5,509 bases of DNA. Source: Planctomycetota bacterium (lineage in GTDB: Bacteria; Planctomycetota; SKW154). The DNA is taken from NCBI GenBank assembly GCA_026418755.1, contig JAOAAR010000148.1, positions 1 to 5,509 of the forward strand. Direction: 5' to 3'. Positions 5,419-5,509 of this stretch are shown here, piece by piece. A model generated the notes under the pieces. The model searched no databases. It saw only the letters and a list, made by a program, of their open reading frames with translations, and was not told the DNA's origin. The position numbers were made by a program, and so were the translations under genes. Position 1 is the stretch's first letter; every line of letters begins with the position of its first letter.

Positions 5419-5509
5419 CTCTTCAGTCCGTCCAGCAGAGATTTGGCTTCACTCGCAGAAACCGTATTAGGATACTCCTCAAGAATATAGCGAAGATGCA
5501 CTTCCGCAC
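5415..5509 (-). CDS. C-terminus of a TPR-like protein (partial)
   Basis: The last 30 codons of a gene entering from the right edge. The residues read AEVHLRYILEEYPNTVSASEA and then KSLLDGLKR before TGA at 5415-5417. The pattern with aromatic/Leu residues, YPNT and spaced Ala resembles the final tetratricopeptide repeat of periplasmic TPR or BamD-like proteins (Y..ILEEYPNS..A.EA). The stop overlaps the lptE ATG by 4 nt, so the two genes are probably co-transcribed and translationally coupled. Too little is present to name the protein. Confidence 0.6.
   Translation of the reverse strand, partial: AEVHLRYILEEYPNTVSASEAKSLLDGLKR

Overview
The window carries a compact, apparently intact type II-C CRISPR-Cas locus set between ordinary chromosomal genes. 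The organism is a diderm (Gram-negative-type) bacterium: the right flank encodes an LptE-like outer-membrane LPS-assembly lipoprotein with a clear lipobox. I cannot name the phylum. The promoters look like the standard sigma-70 type (TTGACA / TATAAT).

Layout, left to right. Positions 1-282 (+) are the 3' end of a TSUP (TauE/SafE-type) membrane transporter. Positions 294-329 are a single 36-nt CRISPR direct repeat with no second copy and no spacer. It contains a full consensus promoter reading rightward. A 29-nt near-perfect dyad follows at 338-366. On the minus strand, tightly packed and overlapping, come cas9 (1612-4746), cas1 (726-1619) and cas2 (380-724), transcribed leftward. There is no csn2 or cas4, which is the definition of II-C. 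Upstream of cas9 a plus-strand tracrRNA (about 4862-4968) has a consensus promoter, a 36-nt anti-repeat that matches the repeat end to end (31/36 identical after reverse complementation), two small hairpins and a strong rho-independent terminator. The terminator runs into the 3' end of the convergent lptE gene (4960-5418). Upstream of lptE, and overlapping its start by 4 nt, is the C-terminus of a TPR-like protein (5415 to the right edge).

How the parts work together: Cas1-Cas2 should integrate spacers at the repeat. A promoter inside each repeat would transcribe each spacer separately. tracrRNA would pair with the repeat portion, and Cas9 (all RuvC and HNH catalytic residues present, HNH carrying a Cys4 zinc site) would use the duplex to cleave DNA. 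The main oddity is that this machinery sits beside one lone repeat. The system is therefore empty or has lost its array, its array lies elsewhere, or the assembly has collapsed the array. The second oddity is the promoter logic: repeat and anti-repeat are both promoter-like, and the anti-repeat copy faces the tracrRNA promoter.
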